Source: Streptococcus suis YS56 (GTDB taxonomy: Bacteria; Bacillota; Bacilli; Lactobacillales; Streptococcaceae). From it: a DNA stretch of 64,000 bases. Position 1 is the stretch's first letter. Each line of letters opens with the position of its first letter. Under the pieces are notes generated by a model. The model made no database searches. It was not told where the DNA came from and was given only the letters and a program-made list of their open reading frames with translations. A program made the position numbers and the translations under genes. The stretch lies in contig NZ_ALMY01000081.1 of assembly GCF_000440115.1 (NCBI RefSeq), forward strand, positions 55,355-119,354. Reading direction: 5' to 3'. This document shows positions 18,037 through 28,250 of the stretch, piece by piece.

Positions 18037-20151
18037 TTAGTTTTCTTTTCTCCGACCTACTGCCATGGCCAGTCCTGCAAGACCTAAACCAAACAGGCTG
18101 AGCGTCAGATTCATCTGGTCACCAGTATTTGGCAAGACTCCTGCTTTTGTAGTTTTTACTGGACTTGCTACTTCTGGTTTTTTATCTCCTACTTTTGGAG
18201 AATCAACTGGGACCTTCTTGTCCGTTGCTGAAGTATTTTGTGCTTGATTAGATGGTGAATCTGTATTTTCGGCTGGAACAGTTTCTGGATTTGATGCTGG
18301 ATTTTCTGGATCAGTATCCAATAAAATCTCGATAAAGTCTGGGTAGCCATCTTCATCCGTATCAATGCTTGAATTTACAGGAATGATACGTGAATATGGG
18401 TTGACAACCTCATAAGCTGATAAGTCAGCTGTCTTTAGGTATTCAGCAAAGACGCTGTCCATTGAAGGACCTTCTTCACGTGCTCCGCCAAGCATTGTGT
18501 AGCCGTCACCACCAGCAGCAAGGAAGTCATTTGTTGCTAAATAGTACGTTTTTTCAAGATCCAAGGCGTCATATTCGCCAGTCTCTGGATTAAGAATACC
18601 GATAAGAAGAACACGTTCTTCTACAGGAAGAGTTGGATCGTAGAATACATTTGCTCCTGAAATGTGTAGGAATCCACCACTAGCTTCAAAGAGCGGCATG
18701 CCATTTTCATCTAAAAGCATCTCGCCAGTTTCTGGATTCACTTGCAATGTAGATGATAAAGACTTGGTAAACATATCATAAATTTGCTGACCAGTTACAG
18801 TGATTTGGGAAACGATGTTACCAAATGGCAAGACAGCAATAATATCACCTTTTGTTACAGGCTGGTCCTTAGCAATTGTTGCACGTAGACCACCACCGTT
18901 AGTCACAGCAAGGCTAGTTTTGTTTGAAAATCCTGTTTGACCATATGCATAGATTGCATCTGTCACTGCATTCCCCAAGTTGGTTTCACGAACACGCACG
19001 TTTGGGCGGTCTCCGTTTAATTCCACTGGGTTATTTTCAATAACTACTTGAGCATTTTCGGCTTCATATTTTGCTTTAATTTCATCAACCAAGGCTGTAA
19101 TTTTAGCATTTGGCGTCACATTTTTAGTATCCGCGGCAGAAATCAAACTAGCTTCACCCAATAATTTATCGGATTTCAAGGTTACTTTACCGATATTGTT
19201 CAAGTAAGAGCCTGTTTGATTATAAGTAACATTATCCCCATAGGTAGTAGCTTCTACCGTGTGGGAATGACCGTCGATAACAATAACACGTTTACCAGCT
19301 AATTTACTATTTTTAGAAAGTGCTTCAGCAAGAGTTGAGCCTCTCCATTCAACAGGTGTTGTTGAATCGACACCTAGGTGAGCTAGAATGATATAGTTCT
19401 TGTAAACACGATTATCTGCTAGAGCACGCGCTTCCACTTCGTCAATCACTTTATTGACTTCTGTGACTGGGTCGGTAAACGTTACTCCCTCAACATTTTT
19501 CGGATGGGTTTTTGTAGCAGTTTCAGGTGTTGTTACACCGATAACTACAAATTCATCACCTACAACAGTTGGAGTTTTATCGACGATAGTTGAAGCTTCA
19601 AAAACACGAGCGCCATTAACGTAAGTGTTAGCACTCAATAGCGGGAAGTTCAAGGTTTCCTTGTACTTGATTGCTTGATCCATCCCAAAGTCAAATTCAT
19701 GGTTACCAACAGCCATTGCATCATAGCCGACTTGGTTCATGATATTGGCGCGGTCTTCACCTTTTGTAGAGTTGGAAATGGGAAGTCCTTGGAAGGCATC
19801 ACCAGCATCTACTACAATTGTATTCTCTACTTTGGCACGTTCTTCTTCAATGACTGCCGCAGCCTTTGCGTCACCGATGACATTCTTTTCTTCAAGAATG
19901 CGACCGTGAACGTCGTTTGTGTGGATAATGACTGCCTCTACTGTTTCTTCCGCAACAGGGACAACAGTTTCCTCCGTTGCTACGTTTTCAACTGACGTTG
20001 CTGGTACCGTAGCAGTTGCATCAGTCGTTGCTGGCTGATTGGTTGTGGTAGCTGCAGTCGTTGTCTCAGCAGCTTGTACTTGTTGAGCTAAAACAAATGG
20101 AGCCAACAAGAGTGTGGACATTACAGGCAACAAGATTTTTTTCTTTTTCAT
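18037..20151 (-). CDS. Cell-wall-anchored 5'-nucleotidase
   Basis: A 704-aa LPXTG surface enzyme. After a signal peptide (MKKKKILLPVMSTLLLAPFV) and a threonine-rich stretch comes the metallophosphatase domain (IIHTNDVHGRI, VVDAGDAFQGLP, GNHEFDFG, DGHSHTVE), then the 5'-nucleotidase C-terminal substrate domain, a calcium-type repeat (DTDEDGYPDFIEILLDTDP), a linker and the sorting signal LPNTG with a hydrophobic tail ending GRRKEN. Relatives in streptococci and staphylococci (S5nA, AdsA) make adenosine from AMP/ADP/ATP and damp host immunity; this role is inferred. Start chosen at ATG 20149-20151 because of the AAAGG site. Confidence 0.93.
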   Translation of the reverse strand: MKKKKILLPVMSTLLLAPFVLAQQVQAAETTTAATTTNQPATTDATATVPATSVENVATEETVVPVAEETVEAVIIHTNDVHGRILEEKNVIGDAKAAAVIEEERAKVENTIVVDAGDAFQGLPISNSTKGEDRANIMNQVGYDAMAVGNHEFDFGMDQAIKYKETLNFPLLSANTYVNGARVFEASTIVDKTPTVVGDEFVVIGVTTPETATKTHPKNVEGVTFTDPVTEVNKVIDEVEARALADNRVYKNYIILAHLGVDSTTPVEWRGSTLAEALSKNSKLAGKRVIVIDGHSHTVEATTYGDNVTYNQTGSYLNNIGKVTLKSDKLLGEASLISAADTKNVTPNAKITALVDEIKAKYEAENAQVVIENNPVELNGDRPNVRVRETNLGNAVTDAIYAYGQTGFSNKTSLAVTNGGGLRATIAKDQPVTKGDIIAVLPFGNIVSQITVTGQQIYDMFTKSLSSTLQVNPETGEMLLDENGMPLFEASGGFLHISGANVFYDPTLPVEERVLLIGILNPETGEYDALDLEKTYYLATNDFLAAGGDGYTMLGGAREEGPSMDSVFAEYLKTADLSAYEVVNPYSRIIPVNSSIDTDEDGYPDFIEILLDTDPENPASNPETVPAENTDSPSNQAQNTSATDKKVPVDSPKVGDKKPEVASPVKTTKAGVLPNTGDQMNLTLSLFGLGLAGLAMAVGRRKEN

Positions 20152-20245
20152 AAATAGACCTTTCTTCGGCATTTTTTATATCTCTATTATACACTTTTTA
20201 ACAAAAAACAAAAACATTAAAATCGCTTACATGTTAAAAAGGTTC

Positions 20246-20281
20246 GAAATAAGCGAATTAGCTATCTAATCCGCTCATTTC
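20246..20281 (-). terminator. Hairpin after pyrC
   Basis: Imperfect stem GAAAT.AGCG.ATTAG / CTAAT.CGCT.ATTTC directly after the pyrC stop. It has no T tail, so termination is inferred. Confidence 0.45.
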
Positions 20282-21550
20282 CTATTTACCAAATACTATT
20301 TGTCCATTTGCAATGGTGTAAAGGACCTGTCCTTTCAGACTATCACCAACAAACGGAGAATTAGCAGACTTCGAGGCAAAATCTGCTGTAACCAACCGAT
20401 TTGCATTTGGTTCAAAAATAACAAGGTCAGCTGGGCCATTTTCAGCAAGATAGCCAGCATCAAGGCCATAGAGCTTGGCTGGATTAATCGTCATTTTCTC
20501 CAGCAATTGCACGAGTGTCAGATGCCCTTCTTCCACCAGATGCGTCAAACCAAGTGAAAGCGAGGTTTCCAAGCCTGTCATTCCTGATGGGGCCTTTGTG
20601 AGATCTTCTACATTTTTCTCATCTGCGTGATGAGGAGCATGATCCGTCGCAATGACAGAGATAACACCAGATTTCAACCCATCAATCACAGCCAAGCGAT
20701 CACTTTCTAATCGTAGCGGAGGGTTCATCTTAGCATTGGCACCTTTTGTTAGAAGTAAGTCCTCAGTTCGTGAAAAATGTTGGGGGGCTACTTCTGCCGT
20801 GACGTTTGCTCCGAGACCTTGAACAAATTCAACCACCTTGACCGACTCGGCTTTGGATAGATGCTGGATATGAACACGCGCACCCGTTTCATAGGCAATC
20901 ATGACATCGCGAGCGACCATGCTGTATTCTGCTACGCCAGTTGCTCCACAAACATGAAAATGTTTTTCAGCTACTTGCTCGTTTAGTCCCAAGACACCAT
21001 TCAGGTCAGGGTCTTCTTCATGCAGGCTGATGAGACAGCCCTGCTCTTTGGCTAATTTCATAGCTTGTCTAACCACGCCAGCATTTGTCAAAGGAATACC
21101 GTCGTCCGAAAAGGCCACCGCTCCAGCTTCTAGCAAGGCAGGAAAATCGGTCAGGTTTTGCCCATCGAAATGATCTGTAATGGTTGCTACACTATAAATG
21201 TGAATAGCTTCTTTTTTAGCGGAATCCAATACTTCTTTTAAGGTTTCAACATTTGAAATCGTCGGATTAGTATTAGCCATCATGACAACAGAAGTAAAAC
21301 CACCCGCTGCTGCAGAAAGAGCTCCTGTATGAATATCTTCTTTATGGGTCTGACCAGGCTCCCGAAAATGCACATGAACATCGACCAAACCAGGAGCAAC
21401 GACTAATCCTGTCGCATCAATCACCTGTTCAACGTCAGCAGAAATCGACTCCGCGATCTTAACAATCTTACTTCCGTCCATCAAGATGTCGCAAACCTTG
21501 TCTAAACCTGATTGCGGATCCAACACTCGACCATTTTTCACTAATAACAT
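20282..21550 (-). CDS. pyrC: Dihydroorotase
   Basis: A 422-aa zinc amidohydrolase that cyclises carbamoyl-aspartate to dihydroorotate in pyrimidine synthesis. It is a class I enzyme: [14 protein letters not shown] (metal histidines at residues 59-61), [10 protein letters not shown], the [10 protein letters not shown] histidine near 230 and the catalytic ATDHAPHH near 305. It is the last gene of the glycosyltransferase-ung-pyrC series. No PyrR site is visible in front of this series, unlike the other pyr units here. Confidence 0.97.
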   Translation of the reverse strand: MLLVKNGRVLDPQSGLDKVCDILMDGSKIVKIAESISADVEQVIDATGLVVAPGLVDVHVHFREPGQTHKEDIHTGALSAAAGGFTSVVMMANTNPTISNVETLKEVLDSAKKEAIHIYSVATITDHFDGQNLTDFPALLEAGAVAFSDDGIPLTNAGVVRQAMKLAKEQGCLISLHEEDPDLNGVLGLNEQVAEKHFHVCGATGVAEYSMVARDVMIAYETGARVHIQHLSKAESVKVVEFVQGLGANVTAEVAPQHFSRTEDLLLTKGANAKMNPPLRLESDRLAVIDGLKSGVISVIATDHAPHHADEKNVEDLTKAPSGMTGLETSLSLGLTHLVEEGHLTLVQLLEKMTINPAKLYGLDAGYLAENGPADLVIFEPNANRLVTADFASKSANSPFVGDSLKGQVLYTIANGQIVFGK

Positions 21551-21589
21551 TCATATTCTCCTTTGTAGTACCAAAGCCATTACCATCTA

Positions 21590-22243
21590 CTATCGAAGCC
21601 AATCAATTCCTGTTCTGCCTTGTGAAGTCAAGTAGGCATTTGCTTGTGAGAAGGGCTTGCTTCCAAAGAAACCTCTATAAGCTGAAAGAGGGCTTGGATG
21701 AGCAGATTCGATAACCAGATGTTTTGGATTGGTTATCAACGCCTTTTTCTTGCGAGCATAAGCACCCCAAAGAATATAGACAACAGGCTGGTCTAAGCTA
21801 TTGACCACCTTAATAACAGCGTCCGTAAAAGGCTCCCAAATTTGCCCTGCATGTCCATTTGCCTGACCTGCTGGAACAGTTAAACAAGCATTGAGCAAAA
21901 GCACACCTTGTTCCGCCCAGGCTGTCAAATCATGATCTTGTTTGACGCCAATATCATCCGTCAATTCTTTTAAGATGTTTTGAAGAGATGGCGGAGCTGG
22001 TACCGAGTTCGGAACAGAAAACGACAAGCCCTGTGCCTGACCAGGTCCGTGATAGGGATCCTGTCCCAAAATAACTACTTTAACCTCTTCCAAATCCGTT
22101 GTTTGAATGGCAGCAAATACCTTCTCACGAGGCGGATAAATGGTTCCACCAGCATAAACATGATCTAAAAACTGATTGATTTTACCAAAATAATGCTCTG
22201 GCAACTGTGCCTTTATCAATTCGTGCCAAGCTGAATGTTCCAT
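21590..22243 (-). CDS. ung: Uracil-DNA glycosylase
   Basis: A 217-aa family 1 uracil-DNA glycosylase that starts base-excision repair of deaminated cytosine. Motifs: the water-activating loop [18 protein letters not shown] (residues 61-78), LLLNACLTV and the minor-groove intercalation loop [13 protein letters not shown] near 180. Length is typical. It lies 9 nt downstream of the glycosyltransferase gene and 39 nt upstream of pyrC. Confidence 0.97.
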   Translation of the reverse strand: MEHSAWHELIKAQLPEHYFGKINQFLDHVYAGGTIYPPREKVFAAIQTTDLEEVKVVILGQDPYHGPGQAQGLSFSVPNSVPAPPSLQNILKELTDDIGVKQDHDLTAWAEQGVLLLNACLTVPAGQANGHAGQIWEPFTDAVIKVVNSLDQPVVYILWGAYARKKKALITNPKHLVIESAHPSPLSAYRGFFGSKPFSQANAYLTSQGRTGIDWLR

Positions 22244-22252
22244 AAACTGCTC

Positions 22253-23179
22253 CTAGTTTGAACTTTTCTCTTTAACAATATAAATCGGACGTTTCTTCGT
22301 TTCCAAGAAAACTTTTGCCAAATATTTACCGAGAATACCAATGGTCATCAACTGCAGACCTCCCAAAAATAGGATGATACAAATAGTCGACGGCCAGCCA
22401 ATTGTAGGATCTCCGAACACCAAGGTTTTGAAAACCACAAAAACCATTAGAACTAGCGACAACAGGAAGGTGAAGAAACCTGTATAGGAGGCAATATTCA
22501 AAGGTGTATCTGAAAAATTGATGATTCCTTCAATAGAATAAGAAAGCAATTTCCAGAAAGACCAACTAGTTTCACCAGCGACCCTCTCAACATTTTCATA
22601 TGGCAAGTATTCTGTCTCGAATCCAACCCAAGCAAAAATGCCTTTTGAAAAGCGATTGTATTCAGACACAGATAGAATAGCATCTACCATGTGACGACGC
22701 ATGAGACGGAAATCACGGGCACCGTCTACTACCTCGACCTGGCTGATTTTATTCATCAATTTGTAGAATAATTTTGCAAAAAAGCTTCGAATCGGTGGCT
22801 CACCATCACGACTGACACGACGGGTTCCAACGCAATCTAAATCTGGATTTCCATCCAACATAGCCTTCATTTCCATCAACATTTCAGGTGGATCTTGCAA
22901 ATCAACATCCATGACAGTCACTAGTTCACCTTTCGCAGCTTGTAGACCTGCATAGAGAGCAGCTTCTTTCCCGAAATTCCTTGAAAAGGAAAGATAGCGA
23001 ACAGCTCGATCTTGACCAGACAATTGGCGTAAAACCGTTAATGTCCTATCCTTTGAACCATCATTGACAAAAATATACTCAAATTGTTCCCCCATCTCCT
23101 TACGAACTTTCTCCATAGCATCGTAAAAATAGGGAATTGCCTCTTCTTCATTAAAACAAGGCACGATAACTGAAATCAT
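22253..23179 (-). CDS. GtrB/CsbB-like polyprenol glycosyltransferase
   Basis: A 308-aa family 2 glycosyltransferase. The N-terminal GT-A domain has IVPCFNEEEAIPYF, VNDGSKDRT and the metal site DVDLQDPPEM near residue 91, and the C-terminus has two membrane helices (about 225-255 and 262-290) typical of GtrB/CsbB enzymes, which load glucose or N-acetylglucosamine on undecaprenyl phosphate at the inner membrane face. A GtrII-like acceptor enzyme lies at 12749-14065 and may be its partner; this is inferred. Confidence 0.88.
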   Translation of the reverse strand: MISVIVPCFNEEEAIPYFYDAMEKVRKEMGEQFEYIFVNDGSKDRTLTVLRQLSGQDRAVRYLSFSRNFGKEAALYAGLQAAKGELVTVMDVDLQDPPEMLMEMKAMLDGNPDLDCVGTRRVSRDGEPPIRSFFAKLFYKLMNKISQVEVVDGARDFRLMRRHMVDAILSVSEYNRFSKGIFAWVGFETEYLPYENVERVAGETSWSFWKLLSYSIEGIINFSDTPLNIASYTGFFTFLLSLVLMVFVVFKTLVFGDPTIGWPSTICIILFLGGLQLMTIGILGKYLAKVFLETKKRPIYIVKEKSSN

Positions 23180-23287
23180 GTTCTTCTCCTCATACGGTCA
23201 ATTATTGTATTCTCAAAATACGTTAGAGACTATTATACCATTTTACAGGATAAGTTCCCAGAAATCGTGCGTGGGCTCGTTTTAAAT

Positions 23288-23920
23288 CTAGTCTTCCTGC
23301 CAAGTTTCTTGATTTTGACGGAACTTTTTAAGCAGATTCAAACCATCTGCATTGATATATCCCTGTACTTTTGCGACCTTGATTAACTCTGAATAATTGC
23401 TGAGCGTCACCAATTTCACGCCAGCATTGTCAAAATTACGATCTGCCTTTGGCAATTCATAAGTAAAGATTGCCACAACACCAATAACGTCAGCGCCTTC
23501 ACGCTCAGCTGCTGCTACGGCATCTAGAACAGACCCTCCAGTAGAAATCAAGTCTTCAACGACAACCATTTTTTGTCCCTTGACGATGCGCCCCTCTAAT
23601 TGATTCCCTGCACCATGGTCTTTTGGTTTGCTACGGATATAAGCAAATGGCAAATTCATCCGATCTGCAATGATAGCGCCATGAGGAATACCTGCTGTGG
23701 CCGTTCCGGCAATCACCTCAACCTCAGGAAATTCCTCTTCAATGCGTTGGACAAAGCCATCTTCAATCAAATTTCGAGTTTCAGGATAAGATAGTGTAAT
23801 ACGATTATCTGTATAGATAGGGGATTTGATACCTGATGCCCATGTAAACGGCTTTTCAGGGCGCAGATGAACTGCCTTAATATCCAATAAGTGTGATGCG
23901 ATTTCTGTTGCTAGTGTCAT
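23288..23920 (-). CDS. pyrE: Orotate phosphoribosyltransferase
   Basis: A 210-aa enzyme that joins orotate to PRPP to give OMP. The PRPP signature is [16 protein letters not shown] (residues 118-133); the N-terminal flexible-loop region and [16 protein letters not shown] are characteristic of PyrE. The start [12 protein letters not shown] (ATG 23918-23920) is preceded by a perfect AGAAGGAGG; the longer frame is not credible. It is 137 nt downstream of the pyrophosphatase-like gene and probably in the pyrF transcript. Confidence 0.97.
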   Translation of the reverse strand: MTLATEIASHLLDIKAVHLRPEKPFTWASGIKSPIYTDNRITLSYPETRNLIEDGFVQRIEEEFPEVEVIAGTATAGIPHGAIIADRMNLPFAYIRSKPKDHGAGNQLEGRIVKGQKMVVVEDLISTGGSVLDAVAAAEREGADVIGVVAIFTYELPKADRNFDNAGVKLVTLSNYSELIKVAKVQGYINADGLNLLKKFRQNQETWQED

Positions 23921-24057
23921 AATAGACCTCCTTCTAAATGCGTACCATTCCAACATGACCATCCCGCCGAATAGCCTGTCACTCCTAAAGTATTGGTTCA
24001 ATCTATGAACCCTACAAAAAACTATATTTATCCCTGTTGAATTCTTACAGACTTCTC

Positions 24058-24384
24058 CTAGTCCACCATTTCAATCCATGAATTAAAATACTGTTCAATG
24101 AAATTGGTTTTCTCTTTTATTTCTGTCACGGTAAGTTTTTCATCAAGACCTGTCAGAACCCATTTATCCTCAACATCATCTCTGCGATGGATAATCGTGA
24201 CCAATTTCCCCTCGAAAGCTGTCAAAGGCTGCCGAACATCTTTGGAAATGATGTAAACATCTTGCTCTTCACCATCTCCAGCCAATAGATTTGGGACGTA
24301 GCCGTAATTGATGGGGTACTGGTTGCCAAATTTATCAATATACCCGATAGGTCTATCGATGATAACCTGATAAACCTTATTCAC
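24058..24384 (-). CDS. Inorganic-pyrophosphatase-like protein (108 aa)
   Basis: A short protein with similarity to family I inorganic pyrophosphatases: [25 protein letters not shown] matches their N-terminal active-site strand, and [10 protein letters not shown] their D-x-x-D region. At 108 aa it is well below the usual 170 or so residues, so the catalytic site may be incomplete. It begins with GTG overlapping the pyrF stop by 8 nt, so it is coupled to pyrF; removing pyrophosphate would help the PyrE step, but this link is inferred. Confidence 0.7.
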   Translation of the reverse strand: MNKVYQVIIDRPIGYIDKFGNQYPINYGYVPNLLAGDGEEQDVYIISKDVRQPLTAFEGKLVTIIHRRDDVEDKWVLTGLDEKLTVTEIKEKTNFIEQYFNSWIEMVD

Positions 24385-25072
24385 GATTCCATTCCTCTTT
24401 AATAGACAAATAGGTCTGGTAAGGATGGTCGGCTCTCGTAATCGGGCGACCTACTACGATGTAATCACTACCGATTCGAGCAGCATCTGCTGGTGTCATA
24501 ACTCGTTTCTGATCGCCTACTTCACCGCCAGTCGGACGAATCCCTGGCGTCAGGCACACAAAATCAGAACTTGTGGCATCTTTAATCAAAGCCACCTCAT
24601 GCGCTGAACAAACCACCCCATCAAGACCAGCTTCTTGTGCTCTTTGAGCATAATGAACAACCGCTTCCTGCAAACTAGTCTGTATATTCTGGTCTGTTCT
24701 CATCTGCTCCTCTGAGGTAGAGGTCAACTGAGTGACCGCTATTAAAACAGCATCCTTACCCAATCCCCTTCGTGCTGCCCGCATCATCTCAACACCACCA
24801 GCAGCGTGAACGTTGGTCATATCCACACCGAGTTTTGCCAAGACTTTCATAGCAGACTCGACGGTATTAGGAATATCATGCAGTTTCAAATCTAGAAAAA
24901 TACTGTGACCGCAGCCTTTCAAATAATTGATAATACCTGGTCCCTCCGCATAATACAACTCCATTCCAACCTTTACATAGAGTTTCTCATCTGCTGGAAA
25001 CTGTTCCAGAAAAGACTGAACTTCTTCTTTACCTGCAAAGTCAAGGGCAATAATTGGTCTTGTTTCTTTCAT
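24377..25072 (-). CDS. pyrF: Orotidine 5'-phosphate decarboxylase
   Basis: A 231-aa enzyme for the last step of UMP synthesis. The active-site signature is [18 protein letters not shown] (residues 60-77, lysine at the catalytic position); TPGIRP and [13 protein letters not shown] line the phosphate site. It is first in the pyrF-PPase-pyrE transcript and is preceded by its own promoter, PyrR site and attenuator, so it is controlled separately from pyrK-pyrD. Confidence 0.97.
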   Translation of the reverse strand: MKETRPIIALDFAGKEEVQSFLEQFPADEKLYVKVGMELYYAEGPGIINYLKGCGHSIFLDLKLHDIPNTVESAMKVLAKLGVDMTNVHAAGGVEMMRAARRGLGKDAVLIAVTQLTSTSEEQMRTDQNIQTSLQEAVVHYAQRAQEAGLDGVVCSAHEVALIKDATSSDFVCLTPGIRPTGGEVGDQKRVMTPADAARIGSDYIVVGRPITRADHPYQTYLSIKEEWNRE

Positions 25073-25091
25073 AAAATCCTTTCATTTACAC

Positions 25092-25120
25092 AAAAATCCC
25101 TGCCAAATCGGTCAGGGATG
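25092..25120 (-). terminator. Pyrimidine attenuator of pyrF
   Basis: Minus-strand CATCCCTGACC-gatt-TGGCAGGGATTTTTG just before pyrF. With the PyrR site upstream it forms the terminator of a PyrR attenuation system. Confidence 0.85.
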
Positions 25121-25174
25121 TGCACGAATTCAGCTTGAAAATCACCTTTCAAGCCTATTACATGACACCTTCCT

Positions 25175-25188
25175 AGCCTCTCTGGACT
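25175..25188 (-). promoter_or_regulatory. PyrR RNA-binding site, pyrF leader
   Basis: AGTCCAGAGAGGCT on the minus strand matches the known PyrR binding-loop consensus (ARUCCNGNGAGGYU). UMP-bound PyrR would stabilise the anti-antiterminator and allow termination at 25092-25120. Confidence 0.9.
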
Positions 25189-25211
25189 TAGTTAAAGGAG
25201 ATATTTTCTTT

Positions 25212-26187
<976 letters not shown>

Positions 26188-26961
26188 CTATAAAATCAGA
26201 CTGCCAGTCGCAAAGACTGGACCTTCCTTGCAGACACGCTTGTTCTCGTGTTCTTGTCCCTCTTTAGGTTTGACAACACAGGCATAGCACGCCCCCATCC
26301 CGCAAGCCATCCTAGCCTCCAGTGAAATGTAGGCATGAGGATGGTCCTGAAAGCGTTGGTCAACATAGTTCATCATAGCAGGCGCCCCACATGAGTAAAT
26401 GGCTGCAAACTCGTTTGTCAGCTGTTCAACGACCGTTGCGACATTCCCCTTACGCCCATAGGAACCATCATCCGTTGTGACATAGACCACCCCGTAGCTT
26501 GCCAGTTCCTCTTCCAAAATGACGGCCTCTTTGGTGGCAAAACCAATGATTGACGTGACTTTGGCGCCACGGTTCGCCGCCTGTTTCGCCACTTCCACCA
26601 AGGGAGGAACACCGATTCCTCCTCCAATGATGAGAATGCGGTCATCTTCTTTGAGAAAGTCTACTTCAAACCCTTTCCCAAGCGGTCCCATAACATCCAA
26701 ATACTGCCCAACAGTCATTTTCGAAAAGACTTCCGTCCCTTGACCTTCCACTCGGTAAATAATCCGACATTGAGACTTATTCCTATCAATCTCGGAAATA
26801 GATATTGGTCTCCGCAAGAGCATGGAATCATCTGGGACACGAATATGGATAAACTGACCCATTTTCATATCTTGGACCATATTACCCTGCAAGGTCATAG
26901 CAAAAATTCGTGGCGCTAGTTGGACTTGGTCCACCAGTAACATCTGTTCTTTTAAAATCAT
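26188..26961 (-). CDS. pyrK: Dihydroorotate dehydrogenase B, electron transfer subunit
   Basis: A 257-aa FAD and [2Fe-2S] protein that links PyrD to NAD. It has the FAD-binding motif RRPISISEI, the nucleotide loop LIIGGGIGVPPLVE near residue 112 and the iron-sulfur cysteines MACGMGACYACVV plus KRVCKEGPV at the C-terminus. The start MILKEQML (ATG 26959-26961) follows GGAGAAAAG; the longer frame runs into the attenuator. It is first in the pyrK-pyrD operon. Confidence 0.96.
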   Translation of the reverse strand: MILKEQMLLVDQVQLAPRIFAMTLQGNMVQDMKMGQFIHIRVPDDSMLLRRPISISEIDRNKSQCRIIYRVEGQGTEVFSKMTVGQYLDVMGPLGKGFEVDFLKEDDRILIIGGGIGVPPLVEVAKQAANRGAKVTSIIGFATKEAVILEEELASYGVVYVTTDDGSYGRKGNVATVVEQLTNEFAAIYSCGAPAMMNYVDQRFQDHPHAYISLEARMACGMGACYACVVKPKEGQEHENKRVCKEGPVFATGSLIL

Positions 26962-27015
26962 CTTTTCTCCTAATCTATATAACAATGACACAGAAAACAA
27001 GAAAGTCGATATAGA

Positions 27016-27043
27016 GAAAAAAACCTTGCTGGCTAGCAAGGTT
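27016..27043 (-). terminator. Pyrimidine attenuator of pyrKD
   Basis: Minus-strand AACCTTGCT-agc-AGCAAGGTTTTTTT, between the PyrR site and the pyrK start. Confidence 0.85.
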
Positions 27044-27090
27044 ACACGAAAAGAAGGCAACATTTACCCTATTTATCACGTTCCCTTCTT

Positions 27091-27104
27091 CGCCTCTCTG
27101 GACT
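27091..27104 (-). promoter_or_regulatory. PyrR RNA-binding site, pyrKD leader
   Basis: AGTCCAGAGAGGCG on the minus strand, almost the same as the pyrF-leader site and matching the PyrR consensus except in the last base. Confidence 0.88.
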
Positions 27105-27127
27105 CAGTTAAAGGATATATTTTCAGC

Positions 27128-27156
27128 ATTATACATTTTTTAGAATAATTTGTCAA
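27128..27156 (-). promoter_or_regulatory. Promoter of pyrKD
   Basis: Consensus TTGACA (27151-27156), 17-bp spacer, TATAAT (27128-27133). Confidence 0.88.
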
Positions 27157-27175
27157 ATCATGTTACAATAGAGGT

Positions 27176-28087
27176 ATGAGAATCCAACAATTATACTATA
27201 TTATCAAAATTGCAGAAACAGGCAGTATGAATGAGGCTGCCAAGCAACTCTTCATTACCCAACCCAGCCTTTCCAACGCTGTACGAGACCTGGAAAAAGA
27301 AATGAAAATTAAAATCTTTTTCCGTAATTCTAAGGGCATTACCCTGACAAAGGACGGCATGGAGTTTCTTTCCTACGCTCGTCAAATTGTTGAGCAGACC
27401 GAACTATTGGAAGACCGCTATAAAAATCCGAATGCAAAACGCCAACTATTTAGCGTCTCTTCTCAACACTATGCCTTTGTCGTCAACGCCTTTGTCTCGC
27501 TTTTGAAAGAAACTGAAATGGAAGATTATGAACTCTTCCTACGTGAAACGCGGACCTGGGAAATCATTGATGACGTTAAGAATTTCCGCTCAGAAATCGG
27601 AGTGCTCTTCCTCAACCATTTTAACCGTGATGTTTTGCTAAAACTCTTGGACGATAACCGCCTATCTTATACGCATCTATTTACTGCGAAACCACACGTA
27701 TTTGTCAGCAAGACAAATCCTTTAGCACAGAAGAAATCAATCACTCTTGATGATTTAGTGGATTTCCCCTATCTCAGCTATGAGCAAGGTATCCATAACT
27801 CCTTCTACTTTGCCGAAGAGATTTTGGCACAGGAACACCATAAAAAATCGATCGTTGTTTCCGACCGAGCCACCCTCTTTAATCTCTTAATTGGTCTGGA
27901 TGGCTATACAATTGCGACTGGTATCTTAAATTCAAATCTTAATGGGGATAATATCGTATCTATTCCACTTGAATTTGATGATGAGATTGAATTGGTCTAT
28001 ATCCAACATGAAAAGGCATTGCTGTCCGACATGGGAGAAAAATTTATCAATTACCTACTTGAAGAGGTAAAATTCGACCAAAAATAA
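27176..28087 (+). CDS. LysR-family regulator, CpsY/MtaR-like
   Basis: A 303-aa LysR-type transcription factor. The N-terminal winged helix-turn-helix (RIQQLYYIIKIAETGSMNEA, then QLFITQPSLSNAVRDLEKEM) is followed by a two-lobed periplasmic-binding-type effector domain from about residue 90. The whole pattern looks like streptococcal CpsY/MtaR, linked to methionine uptake and surface traits, but this orthology is not proven. A TACAAT hexamer ends 6 nt before the ATG, so the mRNA may be nearly leaderless. It is divergent from pyrKD. Confidence 0.85.
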   Translation: MRIQQLYYIIKIAETGSMNEAAKQLFITQPSLSNAVRDLEKEMKIKIFFRNSKGITLTKDGMEFLSYARQIVEQTELLEDRYKNPNAKRQLFSVSSQHYAFVVNAFVSLLKETEMEDYELFLRETRTWEIIDDVKNFRSEIGVLFLNHFNRDVLLKLLDDNRLSYTHLFTAKPHVFVSKTNPLAQKKSITLDDLVDFPYLSYEQGIHNSFYFAEEILAQEHHKKSIVVSDRATLFNLLIGLDGYTIATGILNSNLNGDNIVSIPLEFDDEIELVYIQHEKALLSDMGEKFINYLLEEVKFDQK

Positions 28088-28149
28088 ATACCATTTTATA
28101 TAGACAAACAAAATACAATATGTTATGATACATTTATGAAAGACGTTGA

Positions 28150-28180
28150 AAAGAAAAATGAAAATAATTCATTTTTCTTT
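28150..28180 (+). terminator. Terminator after the LysR gene
   Basis: Stem AAAGAAAAATGAA / TTCATTTTTCTTT with a short loop; it lies just upstream of the glg promoter. Confidence 0.6.
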
Positions 28181-28181
28181 A

Positions 28182-28195
28182 AGGAAACGCTTTCA
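28182..28195. promoter_or_regulatory. cre site (CcpA) at the glgC promoter
   Basis: TGAAAGCGTTTCCT on the minus strand is a full match to the catabolite-responsive element consensus TGWAARCGYTWNCW. It overlaps the -35 region, which predicts CcpA repression of glycogen genes. Confidence 0.85.
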
Positions 28196-28219
28196 TTTTT
28201 TTATAGTTTATGCTATAAT
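28191..28219 (+). promoter_or_regulatory. Promoter of glgC
   Basis: TTTCAT (28191-28196), 17-bp spacer, TATAAT (28214-28219). Confidence 0.75.
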
Positions 28220-28250
28220 ACACATATCATATATATTAAGGAGTGGTTAG

